From Casuarius casuarius (lineage: Eukaryota > Chordata > Aves > Casuariiformes > Casuariidae), in NCBI GenBank assembly GCA_003342895.1, contig PTFA01000337.1:843112-907111 (forward strand): a DNA stretch of 64,000 nucleotides. The letters run 5' to 3'. Position 1 is the stretch's first letter, and the number at the start of each line of letters is the position of its first letter. Position numbers and translations under genes: made by a program. Below the pieces are notes generated by a model. It was not told where the DNA came from, ran no database searches, and saw only the letters and a list, made by a program, of their open reading frames with translations. Below, in pieces: positions 62,976 through 64,000 of this stretch.

Positions 62976-62995
62976 TGCCTTTTTAGCTTGGCTTG

Positions 62996-64000
62996 CTAGT
63001 CGCTAGAGAGAGGAGGGACTACTATGCTAGCCTGGAAACTCAGCCTGAAAAGTGCTGAAGAAAAGGAAATTGAAAGAAATTGAAAAGAGAAGACAACTTG
63101 CNAGAAGACCAAAATGGAGAAACTAAAGAAATTCTAGGAGTGGTTTAATGAGAAGCCTTTTCAACTCACAGCTTCAAATAATTAGAGGCATGAAAGAATT
63201 TGTGAATTAAAAGAACCCTTAAGAAATCCATCTTCATACCTTCCTTTTTGATGTTGCTTGCACTGAGATAGAGGAGGAAGTACTGGATAAACATAAAATA
63301 CACTCCCTCCCCCCCCTTTTCAGAGTTAATAACTTGAATTAAAACATAGTCTGTAAAGGGTCCTAATTAAGTTGCTCATTAAAAGTACTACTTCTTTCTA
63401 ACTGTTAAGGAAGATTGAGTTATAATAAGAGTCAGCTTTGAGAAATTTTGAATGTTTTTATATCAAGATTTTCTAAGTATATTTTTTAATCCAGTTTATA
63501 CTTACCTTCTTAAACAAAATAATCCCCAATTAAGCATTCTTTTCCTCTTTACACACTGATAAATAATACTTAGCATAATCCTCATGTTACAGGCTTTACT
63601 CAGGAAAAGAAAGACTTGCAGCAGGTTTCTCCCAGACCACAAAAGAGCATGTGTATTGAAGCCTTGGAAAACACGTGTCTGAAAATCATTGCTTATTATG
63701 ACAACTGAATTATTCAACTATAGTTCTGGTAAATTCATGTTGAAATTATTAATTTTTTACTTCTATTCAATTTTCCTAGAGCACTTACTCTGCAAATAAG
63801 TAGCTCTTGTTGATTTCATTACATTTCCTTGATAGATTATGTTATTTGAATGTACTAAAACAAGAGACTGTAGGTATTTTGATACAGACTAGTGTACAAC
63901 ACACTCACTGAATTTAGGGTAGTATTTCTCACACTTAATAAGAGACATCTTTAAGCTAAGCATACAGCCAAAGCTAGCAAGGCCAGCACTCCTTACAGGA
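62996..64000. other. AT-rich stretch after the CR1 fragment, nothing recognised
   Basis: The first 130 bases are purine-rich ('gaagaaaaggaaattgaaag') and could be the sequence that replaced the CR1 3' part. After that the DNA is ordinary and AT-rich, with a C8 run at 63309-63316 and frames up to 71 codons without features. No gene is seen up to the window end. Confidence 0.5.

Larger units (their letters stand above)
61100..62995 (+). mobile_element. CR1: CR1 LINE, 5' portion (5' UTR, ORF1, start of ORF2)
   Basis: This copy carries the end that CR1 insertions usually lack. A GC-richer leader (about 61100-61426, with 'ctctataagagccaggccca') precedes ORF1 (61427-62482). The inter-ORF region follows, with 'tttctaggtagtcagcatgc' and 'agggtgcctctctgaagg' as in other CR1s, then the N-terminus of the ORF2 endonuclease (62810-62975). 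Recognisable CR1 sequence stops near 62995, before the rest of the endonuclease, all of RT and the 3' UTR. The 5' boundary is a guess. The 3' part must have been lost by deletion or displaced by another insertion. Confidence 0.85.

Overview
This window is almost certainly nuclear DNA from a bird. A crocodilian or turtle is the main alternative. The sequence is AT-rich and sparse in genes. It carries at least seven recognisable CR1 (chicken repeat 1) LINE copies of different ages and in both orientations. Three show the familiar CR1 3' signature of a pyrimidine-rich 'ccttccaacc'-type block near an attctatga-like tail (as reverse complements at about 9.9 and 25.5 kb, forward at about 40.5 kb). 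There are no long open frames, no operon-like packing, and only vertebrate-style microsatellites. About fifty isolated single N bases are scattered through the window. They look like masked ambiguous or heterozygous sites, not assembly gaps.

Layout. 1-9.88 kb: unassigned AT-rich DNA. 9.88-10.85 kb: minus-strand CR1 with a decayed reverse-transcriptase C-terminus. 15.2-15.7 kb: very old plus-strand CR1. 17.3-18.1 kb: pyrimidine-rich, then GC/CpG-rich, segment of unknown origin. 25.5-26.44 kb: minus-strand CR1 with a large internal deletion. 28-29 kb: microsatellites and a short sauropsid repeat motif. 34.2-34.6 kb: very GC-rich island with an 11-bp tandem repeat. 40.0-40.5 kb: moderately young plus-strand CR1 with a well preserved RT C-terminal frame, followed by a probable unclassified repeat to about 41.1 kb. 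44.0 kb: short CR1 tail, then a 35-base C homopolymer. 46.1-46.8 kb: old plus-strand CR1. 59.1-59.8 kb: CpG-retaining segment with inverted repeats and TAAT-rich sequence, the best candidate for a host regulatory element or small exon. 61.1-63.0 kb: the 5' part of a CR1 (5' UTR, ORF1, start of ORF2), which is the rarely preserved end.

No host protein-coding gene can be named. I found no clear tRNA, rRNA or snRNA gene, no CRISPR array and no intact provirus. The coding remnants with family-level support are all CR1 ORF1 or ORF2 fragments, and all are broken. A few short segments (13.9, 20.7 and 59.5 kb) have exon-like features and are listed at low confidence. The region reads as intergenic or intronic DNA. 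Its interest lies in CR1 structure, the CpG-retaining segment, and several perfect inverted repeats.
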